NCBI GenBank assembly: GCA_964006375.1
Contig: OZ023269.1
Span: 59,101,468 to 59,165,467, forward strand
Reading direction: 5' to 3'
From: Tillus elongatus
Taxonomy: Eukaryota; Arthropoda; Insecta; Coleoptera; Cleridae
Length of the DNA stretch: 64,000 nucleotides
Part shown: positions 21,911 through 33,831 of the stretch, piece after piece
Numbering within the stretch: the first letter of the stretch is position 1
How the letters are laid out: every line of letters begins with the position of its first letter
The notes under the pieces: generated by a model
Told to the model about the DNA's origin: nothing
Seen by the model: the letters and a program-made list of their open reading frames with translations, nothing else
Database searches by the model: none
Position numbers and translations under genes: made by a program

Positions 21911-22610
21911 TTGCAATGCTTTTCCACAACTTTATACCAGAAAGTTATTACTGAAAAGAATATACTCTCCACTGTATATTATTATTTCAGGAAAATGAGT
22001 CTAACCCTTTGTCACATATATATGTTACAACAGAAGGGACTTTTACACCAACTACATACATATCCAGAAACTATAGGTAATTGTACCAGTTCTGTACTTC
22101 AATTTTAAATTCATTTAATAAATTGACAAGTGATAATTTTGATCTTTGCGAAAGCCAATCTTTGCACCACGTTCTCATCTCTGATAATAGACGTTTTAAT
22201 TTTACTACGGCAGTCAACGTTGCTACATTGATCAATAACAATTTCTCAGAATTCATTTTACTGCACATCTAACAATAAAACGATTTCACACAGTCAGAAT
22301 TTTAAATAGACTGATAAAATTGCAATTTTTATACCATCATGTGGATGCTTTTCCGGCGGTCTGTGCAGATGAGCTCTGTGCAGGCCGATGGAGAGGCTGC
22401 ATGCTTGTGTGTAGGGCCCTTTAGTAGGTCTTATGTCGATTGCAGGAAGGTACTATACCTCACGATTGGGTACTCAAATCCCTAGAGATTCATAAAATTC
22501 ACCCTGATATAAGGAACGTTGGCCTAAACACTCAGGAGTGGACTATTCTACACAAAGAAGCAGGTACATCAGGTCCAGTGTTAACGAAATGCCAATGTGG
22601 TCGTAACACA

Positions 22611-24024
22611 CTTTTTTTTATTGTATATTTCGAAAGTTCGTGTGAATATGAGTCTGACACACCAGTTATTTTTCAAAGATTGCAATGATTGAGTCTATAA
22701 ATTTGAATTTCAAACAGGGTTATTATTCCAGAAAATACCACATAGTTTGAGCTCGGGACATAAGATGGCGCTGGCGGCGAGCAGGTTGCGCCCTTCCTGG
22801 TGTCGCAGAAACAAGCGAGGTTTCTTCCGATGTTGCCACGTTTGCCAACTTTTACCTAAGATTTGAAGAATGGTATGACAAACCGATTAAGGCAGTTTTA
22901 TTGAAATTTTCAAAAGCATAGGCAAAATTAAATGAAAGAATAGCTGTTTTAAGGATTCATATTGAAAGGTTTTTAAAAATAATAAAGGAATTTGTAATGT
23001 TTGGACTTTATATATCAGTTCACAGCTACTAGATTTAATGGATTTAACAAATTATTTAATAATAAAATAGATAAAGATTTTTTAATATACTTTTATTTTT
23101 CCTTTCTCTATAAAGTCTTCTGAAAAAAGTATATTTCACTTTGGGTAAATTTTAAAATGATTCCTTATAGAACAAAATCATTTCACATGCTCACATAAAT
23201 TGTCAACCTCATAGTTGTTCATGTTATTTAATACAAAAGGGTACATACGGAGGCACTGAAGGGTTAAGTGAAAAAAATAGAATTCATACATACAAAGTGA
23301 AAAAAAAGTTTTTGGGTGAAATTAATTTCCCGCCGCTAACGTTGCCTGACATTTGTATCTGTTTTCTACTTTCTACTTCTAGGTTAGAACATGGACGATT
23401 TAGATACTAAATTGAGGTGTTAATTAACACGTAATTTGTTATACTATAGTATTGCACAGCTACTGCAATATTTTTGAGCCTCTTTTTTGTTAAAAGATAA
23501 ACATAAACGTAAATAAAGGCGTGAAAGTAAAACTTCGTTCGGTTATTCTATTCGCACATCCCACTCGGTAGTGCATATCCTGAATTTTGAGTGTTTATGA
23601 TTGGCTAATTTCATCGGGATGCGAATAAAGATTAAAACGATGGGCATCGGACAATCGGATGTTGATGTTAAATGTTGAGTAGACATTTGAATTCGAATGA
23701 ATGGGAGTGGATGATTGTAATTTGTAATTATTGAAAATTAAAAATAGGAAATATGTTAGAATAAGCGATACGTCTACACAAATAAGTTAGTTGCTGGTTT
23801 GCAACTTGATTTCTTCGTATTAATTGCTATACTGCTACACTATTCTCCATTATGAGAAACGGTGATGTGTTGTACACAATATACATAATCTGCAAGAAAA
23901 TTACACATACACGCCAATCCAGGAGAAAATGAAAATGTTGTATTACGGATTAGGTAGTTATGAAATTTCGGCGAGAGTAGGTGGAACCATATTGCTTTGT
24001 ACAACCTTCAAAACTCTTAATTGA
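22611..24024. other. Unassigned AT-rich DNA
   Basis: No gene or repeat was recognised. 22745-22850 is GC-richer than its surroundings but has no open frame of note. Confidence 0.4.
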
Positions 24025-24510
24025 ATGAATAATCTCGCGCAGGTATGGTTGGAAAAGCTCTCTTCATATACTAAAGTTACTTGGAGAGTTTTAAGGTTTC
24101 CTACTTCTGGGAATGAAGATATACACCAACTTTCTTTGTATTGTCAAAATATTCAGTTGAGAAAAGAAGTGAGGGTGAAATATCGTCCAAGAACAGAAAC
24201 TATGCTGAGCTTACAATTGTGGTCAAAAGGTAATGTTCAAGTAAAAACTTGTCATTACTTACAGGTATCACCGAAAGTCAAGATCTACGATTAAAGATGC
24301 ATTAGCATAATCATAATCATGAATTAAGGAATGCCGTAGTTCTAAGGGACCGAACCTATACCACAAGTGTTTGCTATTTCATAATAGCCACAGCGCATCA
24401 CCAGCACTACATTCACATAAAATTGATTTAATGTTGCCATATGTTGATAACTATTATAAAGTTGCACTAGATGGGTATTATGTTTTCAGCCTTTCTGTTA
24501 TCAATCAGTT
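24025..24510 (+). pseudogene. Decayed CARF/ALS2CR8-like domain fragment
   Basis: The frame from 24025 gives TKVTWRVLRFPTSGNEDIHQ, LYCQN and VRVKYRPRTETM. After a shift near 24265, HRKSRSTIKDAL and NHNHELRNAVVLRDR follow, then HKIDLM and DNYYKVALDGYYVF near 24425-24480. The series TWRVxRTYP ... CQHN ... KYxP ... RKSRST ... HNH ... ALRxRD is that of the calcium-responsive transcription factor-like domain seen in many insect, often transposon-derived, proteins. At least two frameshifts are present. Assignment is from remembered motifs and is tentative; no flanking partner domain was seen. Confidence 0.4.
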
Positions 24511-26412
24511 ATTCAGTAACGAACTTAAAAATTAACATGGAAATATGAGTGGTGAAAATGTGTTCGTGGGCTTACAAAAATTATGAGGTGTTTCAGAAAG
24601 GACATTAGCAGGAAAGCAGAATTTAAGTATTATGTTGATATAAACTATACTATACCTACATATGCATTAGCTTTCACACACGTTCCTTTATATTGAAAAA
24701 GTTTGTTTTATTTTTTCTCGAATCTTACCAATTTTAGTCAACAACTTGAATAAATAATACTCAATTCCTGATTTGTTTCTTTATTGCATAAATTTTCTAA
24801 CCATGTTGTTAGATACAGAAATTTGACAAGGGTTGATTTCTTCACTACATAGACAATGTGCCCCGTGGGGTGGTAGGTATTAGAAATGAAATAAATAATT
24901 AAATTTATTGAATGTGGTCGCCCTTAGTTGGTAAAACATCCATATTTAGATGTAACCCAACAAACACGTTTGTAACAGTTGCATATCATTGGAAGCTAAA
25001 TAAAATATCACCGTAACATTACACTGGTACCTAAAAATGACACAAATGTACTTTGCAAATGGAGCACATTTAGGTAACAAATGAAATATTGCATACCAAC
25101 AAGTATTATCCATAAAAGCTATGTAACATTTTTATGTAACATACACATTATACAAATTCCATAGCGCTCTATAGTTTTAAAGCACATACTGATAACAACC
25201 TAATATTTTTATTTTATATAATCAGATCATTATCAAACCCAGCTAATAAAATGTTAATTAAGAAAAGTTGTTAACTGAAATATGATTTAAACTTTAAACC
25301 TCGTCAATAATTCATTTTGTTATTGTATTGTATTTATATAAATAAAATAGACGGAAAATAAATGGAAATACAAATTGAGGCATTTTCGTTGTTTTGTTCG
25401 GGCAACTGTGCAGAGCGAGTGCGAGTGTTAAGTCTTGACGTTACTGTTTACTAATTAGGATTATGAGGTTATGTTATGTTGGTTGTCCTCTTGTTTGTGA
25501 TTTATACTGTTTTCTTATTCCTTATACAAACGGTAAGGTGGAAATTATGTGGTAAGTATTCTATATTTCTTGAAAGATTACAGTATTTAATATAATGTTT
25601 AAGAATTTGTTATGTGCATGACTTATCGACAAGAGCGACGACCGATTGTGAAGAACTACATTAATGTGGGGGTTGATTCCTTAGGGGTGTTTGAGTTAGA
25701 CCACAATTTTTCATGTTAATAGTTTAAACTGAATTATAGTACATTTTGAATCTCTGATTGTGTCATCCTAGCGTTTTATGGCTGAATGCAAGTTAAAACT
25801 ATATGTTTCAACTGCAGCATATGTTTCTGATCATTATTATCGAACGGGTGGAAATGACCGTACACAGCAAATTTAAACAAAGCTAGATCAGCCCAAGAAA
25901 TATAATAAGGTCAGGAAGCTCAACGTTTTAAACATTGCCAAAGGTAATTAGTAGAGTACTTAGTTAGTTTTACATGATCATCTGAGTCATCTGAACTTAT
26001 AGATTAAATTTTCAACTGTTGTTACCTACTAGCCAGTTTGAATTTACAGGGGCTGAGTTTCTGACACAAGCAATGACGACTGATTTGTTAAAGAATTACA
26101 ATAGCGATTTTAATATGCATGATACTACCTCAAGTTACAGTTTAAAGCTGCAGTTATAGTTAATTATACATTAAAACTTCAACTTATGTTTAGATTTAAC
26201 TTTGAATTTAAAATTATTCATAATTTTTAGTTAAATATGAAAATGGTAAACAATTTTCAAATAAAAAGAATGTATTATATTATATTGTTTTCTTACAAGT
26301 GTTTAATAAATTATGTTTTCAATAATTTTTTGTTTTGTTTTCCTAAGCTATTATTGTGTGTGGTTATATAGAAAAAGCTCTACTCCTAACAACAAAATGT
26401 AACATGTAATGT

Positions 26413-26414
<2 letters not shown>
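24511..26414. other. Unassigned AT-rich DNA
   Basis: About 1.9 kb without recognised genes. Words such as atgtaac and gttacat recur at 24930-25140 and again at 28970-29090, suggesting fragments of one non-coding repeat, but no boundaries could be drawn. Confidence 0.35.

Positions 26415-26499
<85 letters not shown>
26415..26499. repeat. (TA)n microsatellite
   Basis: About 85 bases of TA. The mariner-type element has inserted at its end, using a TA of the tract as target. Confidence 0.95.
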
Positions 26500-26502
<3 letters not shown>

Positions 26503-26957
26503 GCTGTTTCAAAAAACATGCACCATCGCTCGTGGGGCAATTCCTTACTAAAAAAATAAGAAAAAAAAGTTACTGTGCACATGGGCCCGGAAACGCATAG
26601 TTTCCAATATACAGGGAGTTGAATTTTAATTTTTTATAAATTGAATTTTAATTTTTTATAAATAATTTCAAAACCACTGGATTGATTTTAATGAAACTTG
26701 GAACTTGAAAGTGTATTATGAAAGTGCATATTTTCAAGTGATAATCTGCTTACAACTGCGTCAGTGGCGTGCGTACGGGGCAACTGTAAAAATTCATTTG
26801 GGGAAAAATATGTGCGCCACTGTCTTTTTCCAATTTTGATACATCAGTTATGAAGCTTATTACATAAGCCACAAAAGCTACCTCTTGGTATTTTTTCGTT
26901 CAGGGTATCCCCTAGGAGATATGATTAATTTTATAAAAAGGGGCAAAGTACCGATTA
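26500..26957. repeat. Left inverted repeat of the mariner-type element
   Basis: About 458 bp, complementary to 28499-28947 with few mismatches, ending near aagtaccgatt. It contains gtcagtggcgtgcgtacggg, also present inverted at 28681-28700. Confidence 0.85.
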
Positions 26958-27220
26958 GTCGGCGTAAGAATAATAATAATAATAATATATGTTTACTGCA
27001 ACCATAAGAATATGAAAAACAACACATACAGTAAACATTACAGCAATAAACGTGCAAATAACTAACCTACGTAAAACTTATTGGTGATAAACATTGAAAT
27101 GAATATTACAAACATTGATAAAAAATGATAAATAAAAATAAAAAAAGTAATCGTAAAGACACCATGATTTTTCCAAACTCTTGTTTTTTGTACATTACTC
27201 AATTGACTTTAATAACAAAG

Positions 27221-28297
27221 CTAAAGAAAATGTTGAAAGTGACCACCATTAGCGTCGTTACAATTATTTAACCTTTTGCGCAATGATCTTCTTACTCTTC
27301 TGCAAATATTTTGATCTTCTCTAATGCTGTCAAATGCATATTCTATTCTTCCCAACAATTCTTCTCGTGTATTTACTGGTGTTTTATACACTATTTCTTT
27401 TAAATGACCCCACAAATAAAAATCGAGAGGATTCAGGTCCGGAGATCGAGGTGGCCATGACACCGGACCTCCACGACCAATCCATCGGTGACCGTATGTG
27501 TTGGCTAAATATGTTCTTACAACTGTTGCAAAATGTGCGGGCGCACCATCATGCTGGAACCACATTGTACCATTTCTCATAAAAAGCGGTAGTAACAACG
27601 GCAAATCATTTTGTAAAAAGTTTAAATATGATTCATGGTCAAGACGATTCGGTAGAACAACAGGACCAATTATGTGATTTTCAATAATAGCAGCCCAAAT
27701 ATTGATGGAAAATTGATACTGCGAATTTGCAACTCTTAGAGAGTGTGGGTTTTCATCGGCCCATGTATGTAAATTGTGAAAATTTACGATACCTTTTCGC
27801 GTAAATGACGCCTCATCAGTAAATAGTACACGTTTAGAAAAATGTTGGTTGTGCCTAAGTTTGTTTAAGAACCACTGACAAAACATTACCCTTGGTTGAA
27901 AGTCTCTAGGTAGAAGTTCCTGGACACGTGTAAAATGATAGGGATATAAACTTTGATCCTTCAGAGTTCTGTGAACTGATGATGCCGAAATATTACCCAG
28001 TTCGGTGGCAATAATTCTCGTACTTGTACTAGGATCACGTTCAACTCTATTTAATATTGCCTCAACTCGTACAGTTCGGCGGTATCTTCTGCGTCCAGAG
28101 TCAGCTTTTAAAGGTTTTAAAGAACCAGTTTCTCTCAAATGTCTTACAATACGTGGGAAAATATTTTTGTCAGGAATTCTTCTTTGCGGATAAGTTTCCT
28201 GATAAACTCGCACAGCTTGTCTAGCATTTTGAATTGTTTGTCCTTAAATTAACAACATATCAGTCAAATTCGCTGAAGTGTACTTAATGAAAACCAT
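27221..28297 (-). pseudogene. Mariner-type transposase with one early stop
   Basis: The minus-strand frame runs from ATG at 28297 to 27221 (about 358 codons) but has a TAA at codon 18 (28246-28244). After it, at least 340 residues are intact. The N-terminal helix-turn-helix part has NARQAVRVYQETYPQRRIP and SASSVHRTLKDQSL. The catalytic domain has three acidic residues in LFTDEASF, FQHDGAPAHF and SPDLNPLDFYLWG. Counting residues between the second and third Asp gives 41, the spacing of the DD41D (rosa-like) group. It would cut and reinsert the element at TA. An in-frame start after the stop might give a shortened protein, but helix 1 would be lost. Confidence 0.88.
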
Positions 28298-28498
28298 CTT
28301 GAGAGGAGGAAATAATATAATGAGCAGCTCAGTATTAACAAATAACTAAAAACGAAAATACTGCACCGTATCAAAATTTAAAGAATAGCACGAAAACTCT
28401 TTTGACGCCTACAAAGCACTTCAAAATTGTAGAATTTAGAGAACTGTCAAAAATTATAGTTTCATGGCACTTTACGATTACTGTTTTCATTACTCCAA

Positions 28499-28947
28499 CG
28501 AATCGGTACTTTGCCCCTTTTTATAAAATTAATCATATCTCCTAAGGGATACCCTGAACGAAAAAATACCAAGAGGCAGCTTTTGTGGCTTATGTAATAA
28601 GCTTCATAACTGATGTATCAAAATTGGAAAAAGACAGTGGCGTACATATTTTTTCCCCAAATGAATTTTTACAGTTACCCCGTACGCACGCCACTGACGC
28701 AGTTGTAAGTAGGTTTTCACTTGAAAATATGCACTTTTATAATACACTTTCAAGTTCCAAGTTTCATTAAAATCAATCCAGTGGTTTTGAAATTGTTTAT
28801 AAAAAATTAAAAAAATAATTAAAATTCAACTCCCTGTATATTGGAAACTATGCGTTTCCGGGCCCATGTGCACAGGAACTTTTTTTCTTATTTTTTTAGT
28901 AAGGAATTGCCCCACGAGCGATGTTGCATGTTTTTTGAAGCAGCCTG
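28499..28947. repeat. Right inverted repeat of the mariner-type element
   Basis: Complement of 26500-26957, ending cagcctg before the TA duplicate. It is slightly shorter than the left arm because it lacks the left arm's internal duplication. Confidence 0.85.
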
Positions 28948-29096
28948 TATATATATGCTCAACTATGTTACATAGATATATCACGAGATGAACTATGCAT
29001 GACATTTTGTGTTACATGTAACTTACAAGTTCATAACAAAGTTACATAAATGTGACTTTTGTAAATAACGAAATATTATTTCAGTTATGTAAATGT

Positions 29097-29182
29097 TGTA
29101 GTGGTAGTGACATCCGGCAACGTCGCAAGACGATGACAGCACGGGTCGAGGACATCGTGGAAGAAAATGGCGTATAGGTGTT
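29097..29182 (+). repeat. Gypsy B 5' LTR, first part
   Basis: The first 86 bases of the LTR, matching 40075-40160 with about ten differences. It ends with ggtgt (29178-29182), duplicated at 35992-35996 by the gypsy A2 insertion. Confidence 0.88.
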
Positions 29183-29515
29183 GTGGCGGTGGTTCCGACC
29201 GCAGTGTTTCCGTCAACACTACTCTATGTTTCTGCATAAATACTCTTGACAGTTAAACGTTGCGTTACGTTATGCGACAGCCAGCTGTCAAGAACTACGA
29301 TATATAAGAGACACCAGGCGATCTCTCTCCCTCTGCTCTCTACCACGCTCGGTCAGTTGTCTGCTATGTACTCGTGTACTGTTGTAATTGTTATTATATC
29401 ATAAAGTGTATTATAGTTAAATGTATCATATAGTTTATTCAGTTAGTGAAGTAATAAAGTTATATTAAATGTTTACGTATGGCTTTAATATCAACAAGTG
29501 CAATTAACATCCATA
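29183..29515 (+). repeat. Gypsy A2 5' LTR
   Basis: A 333-bp LTR with tacgatatataagag as TATA-like box and aataaag near 29453. Compared with the A1 LTR it has a gcataaatactc insertion, lacks an approximately 35-bp block around gataccgtaaag-type sequence, and has an extra AT-rich block near 29385-29430. Confidence 0.9.
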
Positions 29516-29666
29516 TTGGTGAGCCCGGGCCGCAAGCCGAAGATGCCCAGCCTGATGTTCCGGCCGACGTCGCCTAACTTCCACGCACGTGCTCATGCCC
29601 ACAGAAAACGAATATCTAAACAGGTCAGTCCTTTCTAATTTAAAAATTATCTGATTTTTTTTCACA

Positions 29667-30425
29667 ATGGCCGAAGATTCTTCAAGCAGCAATATCATGG
29701 CAAGGGTTGCAATAAAATTACCTCCTATATAGAGACGTAACGTGAAAATCTGGCAGATGCAGGTTGACGCCCAGTTCGATGTATCGCAGATCAGTTCTGA
29801 AAAGACAAAATTCAGTCATGTACTCGCTATACTCGATCCTGATGTCGCAGAGTCAATTTCAGATTTTTTAACCCAACCATTATCATCAACCCCCTATTCA
29901 GATCTAATGAAACGTCTTTTATTAGAATTTGAAGAGTCCGAAAGTCGCAAAATAAATAAACTTTTAACAGAATTAGAATTAGGCGACAGAAAACCATCGC
30001 AACTTTTACGCGAAATGAAGTTTTTAGCCGGTAGTCAGATTGGAGAGGATTTCCTTAAAACTTTATTTCTACAACGTTTACCAGTCAACGTTCGTTCAAT
30101 TTTGGCTTTGAGCAACGATTCTCTAGAAAATTTGTCGGTTACAGCAGACAAAATCGTGGAATTTTCCGGAGGTAAATATAACGTGGCTGGAATTCAGTCA
30201 CGCGAGCCAAGTTAGAAGCGCAATTAGAGAAGCTAACAGCATCAGTCAACGAATTGCGAACGTGTTTCCGATCTACCTCCCGAGAAAGACCCAAGCTTTC
30301 TCGAAATTCCATAAACACAAATTCCTCAACCTCCACGTGTTGGTATCATGAACGATTTGGCAACAAGGCCAAACGTTGCATCCAACCTTGCAATTTTAAG
30401 GCAAAACATGTGTCGGAAAACTAAT
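29667..30425 (+). pseudogene. Gypsy A2 Gag pseudogene
   Basis: Same start as A1 gag (ATG 29667). A TAG at 29730-29732 replaces the Trp codon at position 22. A 13-bp loss near 30207 shifts the frame before the Ser/Arg-rich tail. The open part is 29742-30215. The terminal Cys motif keeps its Cys (R-C-I-Q-P-C), which A1 has lost. No full Gag can be made. Confidence 0.85.
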
Positions 30426-33400
30426 AAGGCATTCCCTCCACGCGGCAGGAGACGAGAGCCACCTAACACGCCGCCTTTTTATTTTTGATAGACGCTCTAA
30501 TATGAAATTTCTAATCGACTCTGGAGCGGATATTTCAGTTATTCCACCCACTCACGACCAACGGAAATTTCAATCGAAACGTACCTTGTATGCTGCAAAC
30601 GGGACCCCTATTCATACCTATGGCGAACAACTATTAGATTTGGATCTAGGTTTACGCCGTAGGTTCTGCTGGCCCTTCACACTTGCCGATATTAAGCAAC
30701 CAATTATGTTCGCTGATTTTCTAGCAGAGTTTGCTTTACTTGTGGATATGAAACATAGACGTTTAATCGATACAAAGACAAACCTCTCTAAGACCGGTGC
30801 TAACCCACCACCAGGAATTAATTCTAAAATTCATCTCGTAGACCCGACACACCAGTACTTCAAATTGCTACAATAATTTCCTGACCTTTTTAAGGAAACT
30901 TCTTCTAGCAACCTTCCAGAGGTTGAGTTCTTCCATACTATAAGGACCACCTGTCACTGCAAAAGCTAGAAGATTGCCCCCGGAAAAGCTAGCTCAAGCA
31001 AAGCTAGAATTCCAGCACATGATAAACTTGGGAATTTGTAGACCCTCCAAAAGTCCATGGTCAAGCCCCCTCCACATGGTGCAAAAAAAGGATGGCTCAT
31101 GGAGACCATGTGGGGATTACCGAGCACTAAACGCTAAAACAATCCCAGACAAATATCCCATTCCAAATTTGCAGGATTTTAATGCCCAGTTAGAAGGCAA
31201 ACGTATTTTTTCAAAATTAGATATCATTCGCGCTTTCCATCACATCCCAGTAGCACCTCAAGATATTCCCAAAACAGCAGTCATAACTCCATTTGGGTTA
31301 TTCGAATTTGTTAAAAGCCCATTTGGCCTTCGTAATTCAGCACAAACATTTCAAAGATATTTACATTCAATTTTAAGACATCTTGACTTTAACTACTCCT
31401 ATCTTGACGATATTCTCGTTGCATCAGCCTCTGGAAAAGAACATCAAGAGCATCTAGCAAAACTTTTTCAGACAATTCAAGACAACGGCATGCGTATCAA
31501 TTCATCTAAATGTGAATTCGGAGTGGCCGAAATTTAATTTTTAGGTTTTCGTGTAAATAAATCTGGATTATTTCCACTTCCTGAACGCATCAAAGCTATT
31601 ACCGACCTACCTCTTCCCGATACCATTGAAAAACTCTAGGTCTCATAAATTTCTACCGTTGTTCTCTTCCACGTGCTGCGGAAATTCAGCAACCACTATT
31701 CGACCTCTGCCAGAATCCCAAAAAACGCGACAAACGTAAAATCGAGTGGACTCCTCAGACTCGAGAAGCATTCGAACGTTTGAAAGAGGCACTAAAAAAC
31801 GCTACACTAATAGCTCATCCGTCTTCTTCGCTACCACTGATTCTCCATGTCGATGCTTCTGATTATGCCGTAGGTGCTTCCCTCCAACAACTACGTGATC
31901 AAACACTAGAACCCCTAGGTTTCTACTCTAGAAAGCTTACTTCAGCCCAAAAATCTTACAGCACCTACGATCGCGAACTTCTAGCCGCTTATCAGGCAGT
32001 TAAATACTTTAGATATACCCTAGAAGGTCGCCATTTCACCATTTATACGGACCACAAACCTTTGACATACGCTTTTGAACAACGCGTCGATAAAGCATCT
32101 CCAAGGCAACTACGACATTTAGACTTCCTAGGTCAATTTACCAGACATTCGCTACATACCAGGTCCTACAAACATTCCCGCAGACTATTGTTCTCGCATT
32201 GAAACAATTTCACTTTCTTCCACTGTGTCACTCCAAGAAATTGCGCAAGCTCAGTCATCTTGTGAGGAACTCAAACACCTTCTGCAGTCTAAATCTTCCT
32301 CATACAAATTTCAAAACATGCCTCTTGACAACGGATTGAACCTTATTTGCGATTCTTCTTCAAAGAAACTTCGCCCATTCATTCGGCTCAAATTTCGCAG
32401 AAAGATTTTCGATTCTATTCACAATTTATCTCACCCAGGCATATCAGCTTCAGTCGATCTGGTCCAGGATAGATTTTGTTGGCCCAAATTGAAACGCGAT
32501 GTATCTCTTTGGTCTAAAACTTGCATTCCCTGCCAGAAAGTCAAGATAAGGAGACACACTTCCAGTGCCATTGGACAATACACCCCAGCCATGAGAAGAT
32601 TCTCGCATATAAATGTTGACATTGTGGGACCATTACCACCATCACAAGGTCAACGCTATCTGTTAACAATAATAGACAGATTTTCTCGATGGCCCGAAGC
32701 AATTCCATTGTCAGATATTACAGCAGAAACAGTAGCGAACACTATTTTATCATGCTGGATCTCTCGTTTCGGTGTTCCGCAATATATCACCACAGACAGA
32801 GGTAAACAATTCGATTGCCACCTTTTCACACACCTCACTAAAACACTAGGTGCAGACCACATCAAGACCACAGCTTACCACCCAGCAGCAAACGGTGTAA
32901 TCGAGAGATGGCATAGAGTTCTGAAACAGGCTTTGAAAGCTCATATGGACGAAAACTGGGTCGCTAAATTGCCAATTGTGTTACTAGGACTCAGATCGTA
33001 CATAATTCCAGAATATCGCTCAACACCCGCTGAAATAGTCTACGGAGAATCAATCAAACTTCCCACCGACTTTTTCAACAGCACACAAGCTCATGATGTT
33101 CCACCACTTATATCTCAGCTGAAAGAAAACATAAGGAAACTTCGACCAGTACCTTTTAAACATCATACTGCAAAAAAGGTATTTGTCCATCCTAAGCTTA
33201 TGGAAGCTCCTTTTGTTTTTGTTCGCATTGATATTCCGCGAAAAACCCTCTAACCAGTTTATGACGGCCCCTTTGAAGTATTATCCCGAACTGACAAAGT
33301 CTTCAAAATCAAGAAATCACACGGAGAAGAGACAATTTCTGTTGACCGTCTTAAACCCGCATTCATTCTTTGTGATAAGGAACGGACAACTTTCCAGCCT

Positions 33401-33571
33401 CAGAGACATCCTAGTGAAACTGAAAGTGACAGTGAAAGTCCAACACCTAGTGAAACTGAAAGTGACAGTGAAAGTCCAACACCTAGTGAAACTGAAAGTG
33501 ACAGTGAAGTTCCCGTTCCAACTACACGCCATGGACGTAGAGTTCGATTTCCACGAAGATACTTGAACTAA
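30400..33571 (+). pseudogene. Gypsy A2 Pol pseudogene
   Basis: All domains of A1 pol are present but the frame is broken repeatedly: TAA at 30874-30876, an 8-bp loss near 30945, TAA at 31535-31537, a 10-bp loss near 31637, a 2-bp loss near 32142, and TAA at 33251-33253. Open pieces are 30502-30876 (protease, with intact FLIDSGADISV), 30974-31537 (RT, YLDDILVAS), 31780-32202 (RNase H) and 32225-33253 (integrase with all three acidic residues). The base near 6400 that is lost in A1 is present here. The C-terminal SETESDSE repeats are retained. Confidence 0.88.
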
Positions 33572-33596
33572 TAGCGTTGCCACTGGGAGGGGAGTA

Positions 33597-33775
33597 TGTG
33601 GCGGTGGTTCCGACCGCAGTGTTTCCGTCAACACTACTCTATGTTTCTGCATAAATACTCTTGACAGTTAAACGTTGCGTTACGTTATGCGACAGCCAGC
33701 TGTCAAGAACTACGATATATAAGAGACACCAGGCGATCTCTCTCCCTCTGCTCTCTACCACGCTCGGTCAGTTGT
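33597..33775 (+). repeat. Gypsy A2 3' LTR, first part
   Basis: Identical by eye to 29183-29361, ending ggtcagttgt, where the non-LTR element is inserted. Confidence 0.9.
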
Positions 33776-33831
33776 AACTTTAATTTTAATTTTATTTCGA
33801 CAACACACCACGAGGGCTTACAGCCTAAATA

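Larger units (their letters stand above)
21101..22420. mobile_element. PIF/Harbinger DNA transposon, decayed
   Basis: Terminal inverted repeats agggccctacacac and gtgtgtagggccct are perfect over 14 bp. The 3-bp target duplication is tta (21098-21100 and 22421-22423), the usual PIF/Harbinger target. Inside are remains of the two genes of this superfamily, a MADF/Myb-like protein on the plus strand and a DDE transposase on the minus strand. It sits within a non-LTR retrotransposon ORF, and so is the younger insertion. Confidence 0.85.
20430..22610 (+). pseudogene. Non-LTR retrotransposon ORF, copy 2 (split by a Harbinger element)
   Basis: The segment 20430-21097 begins with KLFESNQKQFYRELNN and carries the RT fingers that copy 1 lacks: NWKTPGPDSIHHFWLK, EFLTVGRTSLLHKSS, NYRAITCLSTMFKLF, and CKEQLMIDGIIL. 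At 21100 it is interrupted by the 1320-bp PIF/Harbinger element. It resumes at 22424 with IPHDWVLKSLEIHK and WTILHKEAG, the RT palm region, and fades by about 22610. It directly follows copy 1, giving a false impression of one long gene with domains out of order. Confidence 0.7.
26500..28947 (-). mobile_element. Mariner-type (DD41D) DNA transposon with long inverted repeats
   Basis: It is bounded by caggctgtttcaaaaaacat and its near-complement atgttttttgaagcagcctg. TA at 26498-26499 and 28948-28949 is the target duplication. The inverted repeats extend about 450 bp on both sides (26500-26957 and 28499-28947), with a small internal duplication of a tttttataaa word on the left. One transposase gene on the minus strand lies between them. 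Confidence 0.92.

Noticed and set aside
26364..26600. Frames through the second TA tract
   Set aside because: Microsatellite artefact at the edge of the mariner-type element.
27334..27582. Plus-strand frame within the mariner-type element
   Set aside because: Antisense shadow of the transposase.
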